From positions 159,313 through 223,312 of the forward strand of contig NZ_BMGS01000002.1 in the NCBI RefSeq assembly GCF_014640315.1: a DNA stretch of 64,000 nucleotides, read 5' to 3'. The position numbers and the translations under genes are program-made. Shown piece after piece: positions 1 through 9,463 of the stretch; position 1 is the first letter of the stretch; each line of letters opens with the position of its first letter. This DNA comes from Hymenobacter glacieicola. GTDB taxonomy: Bacteria > Bacteroidota > Bacteroidia > Cytophagales > Hymenobacteraceae. A model generated the notes under the pieces. It did not search any database. It saw only the letters and a list, made by a program, of their open reading frames with translations, and was not told where the DNA came from.

Positions 1-1514
1 TTCATCATCGCGCCTATCTTGGCATACGTCAGTGCGTCCACGGTCAGGCCGGCGGTGGAGCGCAGCTTGAGCTGGGTGAAGGGCTGCTGGGGGAAGAAGA
101 TTTCCGTCATGGTCGTCAGGCCGCCGTCGGCGAACAGCTCCACGGAAGCCGCGTCGAAGAGCAGGGTCAGGTCGGCGGCGGGGCCAGTGGCCAGGCGCGG
201 GGCCGGGTGGCGGCCGGCGAAGGTGACACCGAAGTTACTCAGGCCCGCCTTGGTGCGGTCGATGTAGTACTGGTTGGCCTGCTTGTCGTAGCCGATAACC
301 AGTTCCTCCCCGCCCGCATTCGCTAAGACCACGGCCATGTCCTGGAGCTGCCGGGTGCTGAGCTTGAGCTGGAACTGCGGGCCGGGGGCCGGGAGTTGAC
401 CGGCCAGGCTCAGCTCCGATTTTACCGTCAGGTTCCGTAGGGTTTGGGGAGCCTGCAGGGCGGCGGCTACCTCCTTGGCGGGCTGAGACGTCAGGTAGAT
501 TTCCGGGCCGACTTGCCGCAAAGCCAGGTCGCGCGGAACGGTCATGGCGTTGCGCCAGGGCGAGGTGGGCACCTGGTTGGCGTACTCCCAGTTGCTCATC
601 CAGCCCAGGAACAGCTTGCGGGCGCCGGTGCCCGCCCAGGTTACGCCGGCGTAGTCGTCCTTGCCCCAGTCCACCCACTTCTGGGTGGTGGTGGTAGGCG
701 TGAAGGTTTTGCCATCAAACTGGCCCACGAAGTACTGGGTAGCCGAGCCGCCGTTGGGCCCGCCGGGGTTGATGCTCACCAGCAGTACCCAGTGGGTTTT
801 CCCGTTCAGCGTCAGCGGAAACAAGTCGGGGCACTCCCACACCCCGCCGTGGGCGCCCACCTTCTCGCCGAACTCGCTGAGCTTGGTCCACTGCTTGAGG
901 TTGGGCGAGGCATAGAACGTGATGCGGTCCTTGGTGGCCAGAGTCATTACCCACTTTTTGGCCACCGTGTTCCAGCTCACTTTCGGGTCGCGGAAGTCCT
1001 GGATGCCGGGGTTGGGGAGCACGGGGTTGCCTTCGTACTTGGTCCAGGTCTTGCCCTCGTCGAGGCTGTAGGCCAGGCTCTGGTACTGGTGCCGGTTGGT
1101 TTTTTTCTTCTCCTCGGGGTCGTTGTGGTGGGTAAAAATGGCCACCATGGCATTCTTGCCGAAACCGGCCGTGTTGTTCTCGTCGATGACGGCGCTGCCC
1201 GAGAAAATCCAGCCCAGCTTATCGGGGTAGAGGGCAATGGGCTGCTCCTGCCAGGTAACCAGGTCTTTGCTGGTGGCGTGGCCCCAGTGCATGGGCCCCC
1301 ACACCATGGCATCGGGGTAGTGCTGGAAAAACAGGTGGTAGGTGCCCTGGTAGTACACTAAGCCGTTGGGGTCGTTCATCCACATCCGGGCCGGACTGAA
1401 ATGGTAGGCCGGACGGTACTGCGGGGTGGCGGGCGGCAGGAGCGCGGCCGGCTGGGTTTGGCCCAGGGCGGTGAGGCTGGCCAGGGAAAGCGCCAAGAGA
1501 AAGGTCTTTTTCAT
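1..1514 (-). CDS. GH32 fructan hydrolase (levanase/inulinase type), 3' end beyond window
   Basis: Secreted glycoside hydrolase family 32 enzyme that cleaves beta-fructosidic bonds of levan, inulin or sucrose. The ATG at 1514 opens a signal peptide (about residues 1-19). The three GH32 signatures are visible: MNDPNG with the nucleophile D48, RDP at 175-177, and WECPD with acid/base E227. A C-terminal beta-sandwich follows, and the frame is still open at base 3, with only a few codons probably missing. It is last in a minus-strand series after fructokinase and a sugar porter, which supports a fructan role. A repeat element lies in the 186-base gap to the fructokinase, so separate transcription is possible. 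Exo versus endo action and levan versus inulin preference cannot be read from the sequence. Confidence 0.95.
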   Translation of the reverse strand, partial: MKKTFLLALSLASLTALGQTQPAALLPPATPQYRPAYHFSPARMWMNDPNGLVYYQGTYHLFFQHYPDAMVWGPMHWGHATSKDLVTWQEQPIALYPDKLGWIFSGSAVIDENNTAGFGKNAMVAIFTHHNDPEEKKKTNRHQYQSLAYSLDEGKTWTKYEGNPVLPNPGIQDFRDPKVSWNTVAKKWVMTLATKDRITFYASPNLKQWTKLSEFGEKVGAHGGVWECPDLFPLTLNGKTHWVLLVSINPGGPNGGSATQYFVGQFDGKTFTPTTTTQKWVDWGKDDYAGVTWAGTGARKLFLGWMSNWEYANQVPTSPWRNAMTVPRDLALRQVGPEIYLTSQPAKEVAAALQAPQTLRNLTVKSELSLAGQLPAPGPQFQLKLSTRQLQDMAVVLANAGGEELVIGYDKQANQYYIDRTKAGLSNFGVTFAGRHPAPRLATGPAADLTLLFDAASVELFADGGLTTMTEIFFPQQPFTQLKLRSTAGLTVDALTYAKIGAMM

Positions 1515-1548
1515 AGGGGTGGGAAGAGAAGTCAGATAGCACAGAAAT

Positions 1549-1655
1549 GTCATGCTGAGCGCAGCCGGAGGCGTAATCGAAGCATCTCTACCTCTGGCTA
1601 ATCATATAGCATTATAGCGAAGCGGTAGAGATGCTTCGACTCCACTCAGCATGAC
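1549..1655. repeat. Intergenic palindromic repeat, copy 1 (REP/MITE-like)
   Basis: An approximately 107-base imperfect inverted repeat. The outer arms are gtcatgctgagc and its complement (ctcagcatgac), and the inner arms are gaagcatctctac and gtagagatgcttc. A diverged second copy lies at 15803-15903. It sits between the fructokinase and GH32 genes and contains no gene. The layout resembles REP or miniature inverted-repeat elements; mobility is inferred only. Confidence 0.65.
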
Positions 1656-1700
1656 ACTTAGCCTAAAACGTTGTTATGAGTGGCAACAATCCACTGATTT

Positions 1701-2591
1701 TCACACCGGCTGCGCGGCCAGCAGTTCCGCCACGTCGCGTTCGGTAAAGGCGGGGGTAGCGCCCTGGTGGGTGGCTACCAGGGCCCCGGTGGCGCAGGCG
1801 AAGCGCAGGGCCTCCCCGGGCTCGGTGCCGGCCAGCCAGCCTTTGAGCAGGGCGGCCAGGAAGGCGTCGCCGCTGCCGATGGTGTCCTTTACCTCGACGG
1901 GAATGCCGGGGGCGCGGTAGAGCTGGTCGCCGGTCCAGAGCAGGGCCCCGTCGGCGCCGCAGGTCACGCACACGGCTTGCAGCTCGAACCGCTCGGCCAG
2001 CCACTGCATGGCGGCGGCACGCTCGGTTTCCTGCCCGAACCACGCCATGATTTCGACCAGTTCGTGGTGGTTCATCTTGACCAGGTTGGCTTTCTCGAGC
2101 AGGTACCGGATGCCTTCTTTGGAGTAGTGCGGGGGGCGCAGGTTTACGTCAAAAACCTTGAACCGGGCGTGTTCCAGCAGGCGGTACAGGGTTTCGCGGG
2201 TGCCGGCCTGGCGGGCGGCCAGGGAGCCAAACACGAACAGTTCGGCCTGCGCTACCAGCTGCTCCAGGCCCGTATTGTACTGGATGTAGTCCCAGGCCAC
2301 GGGCTGCACAATCTTGTAGGTGACCTCCTGGGCGTCGTCGACGTTGGCTTTTACTACCCCCGTCAGGTGGGTTTTGCCGCGCTGCACCAGCTCGGTGCCA
2401 AGCCCCTTTGAGGCAATAAAGTCGAGCAGCTCCGTGCCCAGCTCGTCGTCGCCGACGCGGCTGATCAGGGCAGCGGGCAGGCCCAGCTGGTGCAGGTGCA
2501 CGGCCACGTTGAAGGGCGCGCCGCCCGGCTGCTTACCCGCCGGCAGCACGTCCCAGAGCACTTCACCAAAGCAGACGATTGTATTAGACAT
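1701..2591 (-). CDS. Fructokinase, PfkB family
   Basis: Cytoplasmic PfkB/ribokinase-family sugar kinase of 296 residues, expected to phosphorylate fructose with ATP. The N-terminal sugar-binding signature GGAPFNVAVHL is at about 23-33, and the C-terminal PfkB signature DTIGSGDAF carries the catalytic base D242. It starts at the ATG at 2591. It sits between a sugar porter and GH32, downstream of an HTCS. The same set (fructose-sensing HTCS, fructokinase, sugar porter, GH32) occurs in the Bacteroides thetaiotaomicron levan locus around BT1754-BT1765. Fructose as substrate is inferred from this context, because PfkB kinases vary in sugar specificity. Confidence 0.9.
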   Translation of the reverse strand: MSNTIVCFGEVLWDVLPAGKQPGGAPFNVAVHLHQLGLPAALISRVGDDELGTELLDFIASKGLGTELVQRGKTHLTGVVKANVDDAQEVTYKIVQPVAWDYIQYNTGLEQLVAQAELFVFGSLAARQAGTRETLYRLLEHARFKVFDVNLRPPHYSKEGIRYLLEKANLVKMNHHELVEIMAWFGQETERAAAMQWLAERFELQAVCVTCGADGALLWTGDQLYRAPGIPVEVKDTIGSGDAFLAALLKGWLAGTEPGEALRFACATGALVATHQGATPAFTERDVAELLAAQPV

Positions 2592-2725
2592 GAGAGGTTA
2601 GAACTTAGAGCTTAGATTCTTGGGAAAAAAGTAGGAGCCGAAGATCGAGCTGGCAGAAGATTGAGCCGATGAGGTAGTGCTGAACAACATGGCTTAGGTC
2701 TTAGCTCTCACTTCTAAGCTCTATA

Positions 2726-4063
2726 TCAATGCAATACCAGCGTCTTTTCGAGCTGCTCCAGACTGGTGCCCTTGGTTTCGGGCATCAGGCGCCACACGAA
2801 CAGCAGCTGCAGCACCATCATGGCGCAGAAGAAGGCGAAAGTGTTGCCGCCGCCTAGCTTTTCGGCGAAATACGGGAAAGTGAAGGCAATGAGGGCCGCC
2901 ATAACCCAGTGCGTGGAGGAGCCCAGGGCCTGGCCTTTGGCGCGCACCGTGTTGGGGAAGATTTCGGAGATGAACACCCAGATAACGGCCCCCTGTGAGA
3001 AGGCGAAAAAAGCAATGTACACGAACAGCAGCACCGGCACCAGCATGCCGCCCAGGGCGCTGAAATCCTGGCGGTAGAAGGCCCAGGCCACCAGCCCCAG
3101 CGTTACAATCAGCCCATAGGAGCCAATAAGCATGAGCTTGCGGCGCCCGAACCGGTCGATGAACTGGCGGGCCAGCAGCGTGAAGGCGAAGTTCACCAAC
3201 CCCAGTCCGGCCGAGGACAGCAGGGCCGAGCCCTTACCCAGGCCGGTCATTTCGAAAATGCGCGGGGCGAAGTAGATAATGGCGTTGATGCCCGACACCT
3301 GGTTGAACACGGCAAACAGCACGGCCAACATCACCGGGCCACGGTACTGGCGCGCAAAGAGGGAGTGGCCGCCTCCCAGGGCCTCATCGGCGGCGTTGGT
3401 GGTCAGGATGCTGGCCACGTCCTGGTCGGCCTGAGCGGGGTTGATGAGCTGCAATACTTGGCGCCCTTCCTCTACCCTACCCCGCCCAAGCAGCCAGCGC
3501 GGACTTTCTGGCACCCGGAACAGGAGCAGGAAGAACACGGCCGCCGGCAGCACCTGCACGCCCAGCATCCAGCGCCAGTCTTCACTCCCTACCCCCGTGA
3601 GCAGGTAGTTAGACAGGTAGGCCACCAGAATGCCCAGCACGATGTTGAACTGGAACATGCTCACCATGCGCCCCCGCGACTCCGGCGGCGACACCTCCGA
3701 AATGTAGAGCGGCGCCGTCACCGACGAAGCGCCTACCCCCAGCCCGCCCAGAAACCGGAACACCATGAAGGCCACCCAGCTGTTGGTCAGGGCCGCGCCC
3801 AGCGCCGACACGAAGTAGAGCACCGCAATCCAGATCAGGGTTTGGCGCCGCCCCAGCTTATCCGACGGAATACCGCCGAAAATAGCCCCGAACACGGTGC
3901 CAATCAGGGCAATGGAAATGGTGAAGCCGTGCTCCACGGGGTTCAGGCTCCACACCTGCTGGATGGCCTTCTCGGCCCCGGAAATAACGGCCGTATCGAA
4001 GCCGAATAGGAAGCCGCCCAGCGCTACCACCAGGGACCAGAAGAAAACGTTGCTGTTTTTCAC
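2726..4063 (-). CDS. Sugar porter, MFS family (probable fructose/hexose uptake)
   Basis: Inner-membrane sugar:H+ symporter or facilitator of the MFS sugar-porter family, 445 residues and about 12 hydrophobic segments. Diagnostic motifs are GGFLFGFDTAVISG near the N terminus, DKLGRR after helix 2, PESPRWLLGRGR before the central loop, and PETKGTSLEQLE at the C terminus. I place the start at a GTG at 4063, giving MKNSNVFFWSL, because this is where family members normally begin. The open frame extends upstream to a TTG at 4117. It is probably cotranscribed with the fructokinase. Bringing fructose released by GH32 into the cytoplasm is the expected role; the exact sugar is inferred. Confidence 0.9.
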   Translation of the reverse strand: MKNSNVFFWSLVVALGGFLFGFDTAVISGAEKAIQQVWSLNPVEHGFTISIALIGTVFGAIFGGIPSDKLGRRQTLIWIAVLYFVSALGAALTNSWVAFMVFRFLGGLGVGASSVTAPLYISEVSPPESRGRMVSMFQFNIVLGILVAYLSNYLLTGVGSEDWRWMLGVQVLPAAVFFLLLFRVPESPRWLLGRGRVEEGRQVLQLINPAQADQDVASILTTNAADEALGGGHSLFARQYRGPVMLAVLFAVFNQVSGINAIIYFAPRIFEMTGLGKGSALLSSAGLGLVNFAFTLLARQFIDRFGRRKLMLIGSYGLIVTLGLVAWAFYRQDFSALGGMLVPVLLFVYIAFFAFSQGAVIWVFISEIFPNTVRAKGQALGSSTHWVMAALIAFTFPYFAEKLGGGNTFAFFCAMMVLQLLFVWRLMPETKGTSLEQLEKTLVLH

Positions 4064-4490
4064 GACAGAGAATTCAAGGAGTGAATCGGGAAGCAGGTTT
4101 TGAAGTACCGCCGTCAACTTCCGTCCTTCGTCGTGCAGCTACAACGCGGGGCAGAAGGACGACGGTACCTACCAAACGGCCCGCGCTTGCAGCGCCGAGC
4201 ATTTCCTCAAATATCCCTCAAGAGGGTAGCCTACGCTTGCTCAATTCATTCAATGTCTTTTACATTTAGATCAAGCACTTTATTAATTTTATATCACTGA
4301 TTGTCAATTTATTACTCACGATTCATTACTACAATATTTCTACCCGTTATCATTCCTGATACCCGACTTTAGAATTTGATACCTGCTATGGCAGGCAGCT
4401 AGCAAGCTGGCCAGGAGATGAACGTACCGAGTGGGCTTTAGCCAACAGAACAAACCCGGCGCTACCTGATGCAGCCCACCAAGCGAGACG
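4064..4490. promoter_or_regulatory. AT-rich intergenic region, probable promoter of transporter-kinase-GH32 genes
   Basis: A 427-base gap between the HTCS and the transporter, both on the minus strand. Roughly 4240-4380 is much more AT-rich than the surroundings, as expected for a promoter and for binding by the AraC-type domain of the adjacent HTCS. I could not identify a convincing Bacteroidota -33/-7 pair or a clear direct-repeat operator. No gene is visible. Confidence 0.4.
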
Positions 4491-7274
4491 CTACCCCGCC
4501 GGGGTGTGCATGGCCCGGAACTCGGAGGGCGAGACCTGGTAGCGGGCCTTAAAGGACGTGGAGAAGTAGGACGGCGAGGAGAAGCCCAGCTGGTAGGCTA
4601 CTTCGGCAATGGTCTGCTCGTCGTTGAGCAGGAGCTGGCGGGCCTTGGTCAGGCGGATGCCCTGGATGAAATCGGTGACGCCGGTGCCGAGCACGGCTTT
4701 TACCTTGCGGTAGAGCTGCACCCGCGAAATGCCCAGGCTGCGGGCCACGTCTTCCACGCTCAGCTCGGAGCGGCTGAGGTTGGCTTCCACGATGGCCGTG
4801 AGGTTGGCCAGGAACTTCTGATCCACGCGCTGCGGGGCCACCGTGGCCGTGTTCACCGACAGCTCCCGGCGGAAATGCTCGCGCTGTTTTTCGCGGTTAC
4901 TGAGCAGGGTGCGCAGGCTTTCGAGCAGAAAAGTCGGGTTGAAGGGCTTGGTGAGGTAGAGGTCGGCGCCGGCCTGTACGCCTTCTACTTGCTGCTCCGG
5001 GGCGTTGCGGGCCGTGAGCAGCACCACCGGAATGTGGGAAGTACGCCAGTCGGCCTTAAGCTGGGCTACCACCTCCAGGCCGCTGAGCGCGGGCAGCATC
5101 ACGTCGCAGACAATCAGGTCGGGAATGGTTTCGGCGGCCAGGCGCAGGCCAGTGGCCCCGTCGGTGGCGGTGCTAACCTGAAAATGGGGCCGCAGCTTCT
5201 GGGTCAGGAAGGCATTGACCTCGGGGTTGTCCTCAATCACCAGCACCAGGGCTTCGCTGCCATTAGCCTGCGCCAGCCCTACCTCCGCATCGGTGGCCGA
5301 AGCTGGGGCAGCAAAATCTTCGTCGAGAACAAACGCGGCGGGTAGTAAGGCGGGGCTGGTTCCGGAGCGCAACGCGGCCGGTAGCTCCAGCGGCAAGGTC
5401 ACGACGAAGGTGCTGCCCTGGCCCGGCTGGCTGCTGAACGTGAGCTGGCCCTGGTGCAACCGGGTGAGGCCCAGGGCCAGGGCCAGCCCCATACCGGAGC
5501 CCCGGGCCGCGGACTGCTGCCCCTGGTAAAACCACTCGAAAATGTGCGTTTTGTCGGCCTCCGAGATGCCCGCGCCGGTGTCCTCCACGCTCACCTGCAC
5601 CATACGCTCGGCGGGCAGCGGCTGGAGGCTAACCGTAATCTGGCCCCGGTCGGGCGTAAATTTAAGGGCGTTGCTGAGCAGGTTGAAAAGTACCTTGTCC
5701 AGAATGTTGCTATCAAACCACACCAGCACGGTAGGCTCGGCAGGCAGAAAGCGGAGGCTGATGCCGCGCTGGCGGGCGGGCCGCTCAAACACGTCCATGA
5801 TTTCGCGCACGAAGGCCACCAGGTTGCCCTCGGTGGCTCGCACCGGCATCTTGCCTACGTCAATCTTGCGGAAATCCATGAGCTGGTTCACGAGCTGCAG
5901 CAGGCGCTGGGCGTTGCGCCGGATCAGGCCCAGGTCGTGGCGCTGAGCCGGGGGTAGGGCGGGGCCACTGGTGAGCATTTCCTCCACCGGCCCCAGAATC
6001 AGGGTCAGCGGGGTGCGCAGCTCGTGGGAGAAGTTGGTGAAGAAGCGCAACTTGGCTTCGGTTTCGATGCGGGCCCGCTCGGCAAACTCCTGAATCTGGT
6101 TGCGCTGGGACAGTATTTCCTGGTTTTGCTCCTCCAGCTGCCGATTGATGCGGCGGTTGGCCCGGAACGCCCGCCACACCAGCAGCCCCAGCAGGGCCGC
6201 CCCCAGCAAGGCCGCAGCCAGCACGTAGAGCACCGTCTGCTGGCCGGCATAGGTAGCGCGCTGCTGCTGCAAGAGCTGCTGCTGGCGCTGGATGTCCTGC
6301 TGCTGACTCGCCAGTTTTTCGGTCTGCAGCTTCATCGTCAGCACGTTGGTCGAGTCGATGACCATGGTGCTGAGGATGTTTTCCTTGTTGAAAGGCTCCC
6401 GGCGCAAAATGCGCAGGGCCGTGCGAATAGCCTCTTCCCCACCGGGCGAGTACAGCAGGGTTGCCTTGATTATGCCGTCCTGCACCAGCTCAATGCCACC
6501 GCGCGGACCGGGTAGCCCATCTACGCCCACAATTTTCACCCGCTGCTCCAGCCCGAGCTGTTTGCACACCTGATAGGCACCCAGAGCCAGCCGGTCGTTG
6601 TGGGCGAAAATAAGGTCGACTCCGGGGTGGGCGCGCAGCACGGCGGGCAGCCGCTCCAGTACCGAAGGACGCTCCCAGTTGCTGTTCACCTGGGCCACGA
6701 GCTGCAGGCCGGGGTAGGCGGCCAGGGCCCGGGTAAAGCCCTGGTGGCGGTCGGTGGCCGGCGAGGAGCCCGGGGCACCCAGCACTTCCAGCACCTGCCC
6801 TTGCTTGCCCAGTAAGCTGGCCGCGTAGTTGCCCGCCGTGTGGCCCACCTCCACGTTGTTGCCGCCCACAAAGGCCGTGTACAGCTTGGAGGTAGTCCGC
6901 CGGTCGAGGATGACCACCGGGATACCCCGGTTGTAGACTTCCTCCACAATGGGGGTTACCGGCTCGGTTTCGTTGGCCGAAACAATCAGCAGGTCAATGC
7001 CTTCCGCAAGCAACTCCTTGATTTGCTGCTCCTGCAGGGCGCTGTTGTACTTGGCATCCTTCAGGCGAAAATCAACCTCGGGGTAGAAGCTCAGCTCCTT
7101 TTTCATGCCCGCCAGCATGGCCTGCCGCCAGGCGTCGCCGTTAGTGCACTGCGAAAACCCGATGACGTACCGGGGCGGCGCCGCTTTTCGGGCGCAGGCT
7201 ACGCTTCCCAGCACCAGGCTGAGGAAAACGACAAAACGCGCAAGCAAAGGCCCCGCCTGGGAGAAAGTACGCAT
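4491..7274 (-). CDS. Hybrid two-component sensor-regulator with sugar-binding sensor domain (fructose HTCS type)
   Basis: All-in-one sensor and transcription activator. From the ATG at 7274 (927 residues; a GTG lies 9 bases upstream), the order is: export signal ending near a Cys (VAC), a periplasmic ribose-binding-like type I binding domain (about 33-315), one transmembrane helix (about 348-368), a coiled linker, a HisKA domain with phosphoacceptor H417 in FFTNFSHELRTPLT, HATPase (about 500-630), a receiver with D724 in DLIVCDVMLP, and a C-terminal AraC-type HTH (about 825-925). Most HTCS proteins have a beta-propeller sensor. The binding-protein version matches the BT1754 architecture, known to bind fructose. 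Location directly upstream of transporter, fructokinase and GH32 makes fructose the likely ligand. Confidence 0.93.
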   Translation of the reverse strand: MRTFSQAGPLLARFVVFLSLVLGSVACARKAAPPRYVIGFSQCTNGDAWRQAMLAGMKKELSFYPEVDFRLKDAKYNSALQEQQIKELLAEGIDLLIVSANETEPVTPIVEEVYNRGIPVVILDRRTTSKLYTAFVGGNNVEVGHTAGNYAASLLGKQGQVLEVLGAPGSSPATDRHQGFTRALAAYPGLQLVAQVNSNWERPSVLERLPAVLRAHPGVDLIFAHNDRLALGAYQVCKQLGLEQRVKIVGVDGLPGPRGGIELVQDGIIKATLLYSPGGEEAIRTALRILRREPFNKENILSTMVIDSTNVLTMKLQTEKLASQQQDIQRQQQLLQQQRATYAGQQTVLYVLAAALLGAALLGLLVWRAFRANRRINRQLEEQNQEILSQRNQIQEFAERARIETEAKLRFFTNFSHELRTPLTLILGPVEEMLTSGPALPPAQRHDLGLIRRNAQRLLQLVNQLMDFRKIDVGKMPVRATEGNLVAFVREIMDVFERPARQRGISLRFLPAEPTVLVWFDSNILDKVLFNLLSNALKFTPDRGQITVSLQPLPAERMVQVSVEDTGAGISEADKTHIFEWFYQGQQSAARGSGMGLALALGLTRLHQGQLTFSSQPGQGSTFVVTLPLELPAALRSGTSPALLPAAFVLDEDFAAPASATDAEVGLAQANGSEALVLVIEDNPEVNAFLTQKLRPHFQVSTATDGATGLRLAAETIPDLIVCDVMLPALSGLEVVAQLKADWRTSHIPVVLLTARNAPEQQVEGVQAGADLYLTKPFNPTFLLESLRTLLSNREKQREHFRRELSVNTATVAPQRVDQKFLANLTAIVEANLSRSELSVEDVARSLGISRVQLYRKVKAVLGTGVTDFIQGIRLTKARQLLLNDEQTIAEVAYQLGFSSPSYFSTSFKARYQVSPSEFRAMHTPAG

Positions 7275-8137
7275 GAGGAACACAGCTGCTGCGCTTGTAG
7301 ATAGCGGCTCAGCAGGCTAAAGTTCAATAATTTCCTCAACACTTGCTGACCGCCTACCCCTACTCAGTTTCTCGGGCTTTCACCAGTTACTTAGCATTGT
7401 AGTCACCCGCCAACACAGCGCACAAGCGCCCTTGCCTTGCTGCGGTTTTACTGCCGATAACTACCAGCCAAAACGCCAAATCAAGCCGCTGAGCAGCAAC
7501 GCGCCTAGGCCCAGCAGCAGCCAGCCAAGAGTTGAAGCGTCTACTACTGGTGGGGGTTTGCGAGGGTGGCGAGGCATGGTAGGGGCAGTGGGTTCCTAAC
7601 ATACGCATATTAGTCCGCTTACAGATTCAGTGCCGTAAGCTGCCTTCCTCACATCCACATGACGAGCGGCCGCCCGGGGGCGTTTAGTTGGCTTTGTCAG
7701 GGTGTACTTTGGAATGAACGTTGGCAGCTTTCATTCTTATGACGGCTGTTTTCGGGCCTGGGCCAACCTTTGCCGGTTGTGGAGCAGGTAGCAATTCTTG
7801 CGAGTGGTACACAGCCAAGCCGAAGGCGAGAATGGCCAGTATGCGAGGTGAGGAACCGCAGTGCCGTTTGTGCGGGAGGGCCACCGCGCCCAATAGTGGC
7901 CTCGGGGCGCTTCAGCTGAACTTTGCAGCCGCTATCATCGCCCATCTGATGGGCCGTACGTACGAGGCAGGAATACCAGGCCGCCTTGGAGCTTCGTGCA
8001 CGGTGGCCCTGCGTGGTCAAGTGGCTTAAAACGGAGCCGGGCCCGCCGTTCGGGCAGGCGTCCGGGCCTATAAAACGGATGTAAGTTTTCACCGGCCCAC
8101 TCGTTGCCGGCCTACTGCTTGGTTAACCAACAACCCT
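7275..8137. other. Intergenic region, mostly without recognisable genes
   Basis: About 860 bases between the fructan HTCS and a broken acetyltransferase. It holds one plausible tiny membrane-protein ORF (7461-7577, listed separately). Both strands of 7684-8092 have open frames of 69-131 codons, but their composition looks like chance reading and no domain is recognisable. Confidence 0.5.
7461..7577 (-). CDS. Possible 38-residue single-pass membrane protein
   Basis: ATG at 7577 to TAG at 7461. A basic, proline-rich N terminus (MPRHPRKPPPVV) is followed by one strongly hydrophobic helix (LGWLLLGLGALLLSGLIW) and an aromatic/basic end, a layout typical of small inner-membrane proteins with the N terminus inside. 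No Shine-Dalgarno is evident, which is common in Bacteroidota. It lies upstream of the HTCS in the same orientation. No function can be assigned and chance cannot be excluded. Confidence 0.35.
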   Translation of the reverse strand: MPRHPRKPPPVVDASTLGWLLLGLGALLLSGLIWRFGW

Positions 8138-8709
8138 ATGGAACTCCACGCCCGAACCATTTTTGAGCGGGAGCTGGCCGGTGAGGTCATTTCCCTCGAC
8201 GACCCGGACTACCCCCAGATTTACGCCATTATCCGCCGGGCTATTCACCTTACCTCGGAGTTGAACGCCATGCTTGTGGATGACAATGAGTAGGTGAACC
8301 GCGTGTTTAGCCAGCTGATTAACAAGCCCATAGACGAGACATTTTTCATGATTCCACCCTTCTACACCGATTTTGGCCACAACATCCAAATTGGGAAGAA
8401 CGTGTTCGTAAACCACACCTGCACCTTTATGGACCGTGGCGGCATCACCCTAGACGCAACGTGTTAGTTGGCCCGAAGGTGAATCTTATTACCCCCACCC
8501 ACCCCACCGAGCCGGGGCAGCGGCGCAGCACCATTTCCCGACCCATCATCCTGAAGCGCGGGGCCTGGATTGGCGCCAACGTAACGGTGATGCCGGGCGT
8601 GACCATCGGGGAAAACGCCATTGTGGGCGCTGGCGCCGTGGTGACCAAAGATGTGCCCGCCAATAGCATTGTGGCGGGCGTGCCGGCCCGGGTGGTTCAG
8701 CACCTGTAA
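8138..8709 (+). pseudogene. Broken maltose/galactoside O-acetyltransferase-type (left-handed beta-helix) gene
   Basis: Reads as a hexapeptide-repeat sugar O-acetyltransferase. It starts at ATG 8138 (MELHARTIFERELAG), continues through [19 protein letters not shown], and ends with the left-handed beta-helix and the family ending [11 protein letters not shown]. Two lesions break it: an in-frame TAG at 8291-8293, and the loss of about one base near 8450-8458, where the frame moves from ITLDA to [10 protein letters not shown]. All family segments are otherwise present and in order, so inactivation looks recent, unless a sequencing error explains one lesion. Confidence 0.85.
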
Positions 8710-8758
8710 GGTTGGGGCCTGCTTTACTACCCCTCGTATCCCCTTTAACCTGACTTGT

Positions 8759-9256
8759 GTGCTACGCCCTGCACTGCTTACCGCCACGCTGACCGTGGGA
8801 ATTGGTTTGGCCAGCTTCGCCCAAACGGCCCCAAAAGCACCAGCCGCCAAACCAGCCCCCGCATCTGGCTCCCTCTTTCCGAAAGGGGAACGGGGGCCCG
8901 CCGCCACCTTTACTGGCGAGGTGCACGTGTATACCCTGGTGCAGAACGACCCCGCCTTTACCTGCGTGAGCAGCCATGTCAGCTTTGCTCCCGGCGCGCG
9001 TTCCAACTGGCACTCCCACCCCGCCAGGCAGATTCTGATGGTCACCGAGGGTTTGGGGTACTACCAGGAGAAAGGCCAGCCCATCCGGCTGCTCCGCAAA
9101 GGCGAGGTGGTGAAGGCCCAGCCCGGCGTGGAGCACTGGCACGGGGCCTCGCCCCAGCAGGCCATGACCCACATTGCCCTGAACGTCAACACCGAAAAGA
9201 GCATTGTGAATTGGGGCCGGTCCGTGACTGAACAGGAATACACCAGCTATAAATAA
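8759..9256 (+). CDS. Exported cupin protein, hydroxynitrile-lyase-like metal cupin
   Basis: Single-domain cupin of 165 residues with an N-terminal signal peptide. I choose the GTG at 8759 because it opens directly into the signal peptide (LRPALLTATLTVGIGLASFAQ); the frame is open further upstream through the acetyltransferase tail. Metal ligands H85, H87, Q91 and H126 fit the 2/6/41 spacing of the small bacterial manganese cupins annotated as (R)-mandelonitrile lyases, and HWHG is present. Many such proteins are named without biochemical proof, so lyase activity is only a family-level suggestion. It stands among broken genes and has no obvious pathway partner. Confidence 0.75.
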   Translation: MLRPALLTATLTVGIGLASFAQTAPKAPAAKPAPASGSLFPKGERGPAATFTGEVHVYTLVQNDPAFTCVSSHVSFAPGARSNWHSHPARQILMVTEGLGYYQEKGQPIRLLRKGEVVKAQPGVEHWHGASPQQAMTHIALNVNTEKSIVNWGRSVTEQEYTSYK

Positions 9257-9301
9257 GAAGTAGCCGTGGCCTCCACTGCCCACAGCAATGAGCGGCCGAT
9301 G

Positions 9302-9463
9302 ACGCAGGCCAAGCTGCTTGCCCGCCCCAACTGGACGGTAAGCGAAATTACGTATAACCTGGGCTCTGGCTACCCACTTACCTCAACAGCTTTTTCAGAA
9401 AACAGCCTGGCGCATCCTTGCCTATCGGCCGCCAGGCGTACCTACCAGTGGCAGAAGGTCTAG
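9302..9463 (+). pseudogene. AraC-type helix-turn-helix fragment
   Basis: A short frame reading AKLLARPNWTVSEITYNLG and then a degraded SGYPLTSTAFSEN. It matches the second HTH of AraC-family regulators, where the usual text is a leucine-rich helix, then VSEIAYxLGF, then a recognition helix ending before a proline. The recognition helix is damaged and the whole N-terminal part is missing. Best read as the decayed 3' end of an AraC regulator or of an HTCS. Confidence 0.45.

Noticed and set aside
444..1361. 305-codon plus-strand ORF
   Set aside because: Antisense to the GH32 gene, whose catalytic motifs are clear on the minus strand; the composition is typical of a GC-rich shadow frame.
7697..8092. 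131-codon minus-strand ORF and its plus-strand counterpart
   Set aside because: Both strands are open over the same DNA, with no family resemblance and no plausible start context; probably chance.
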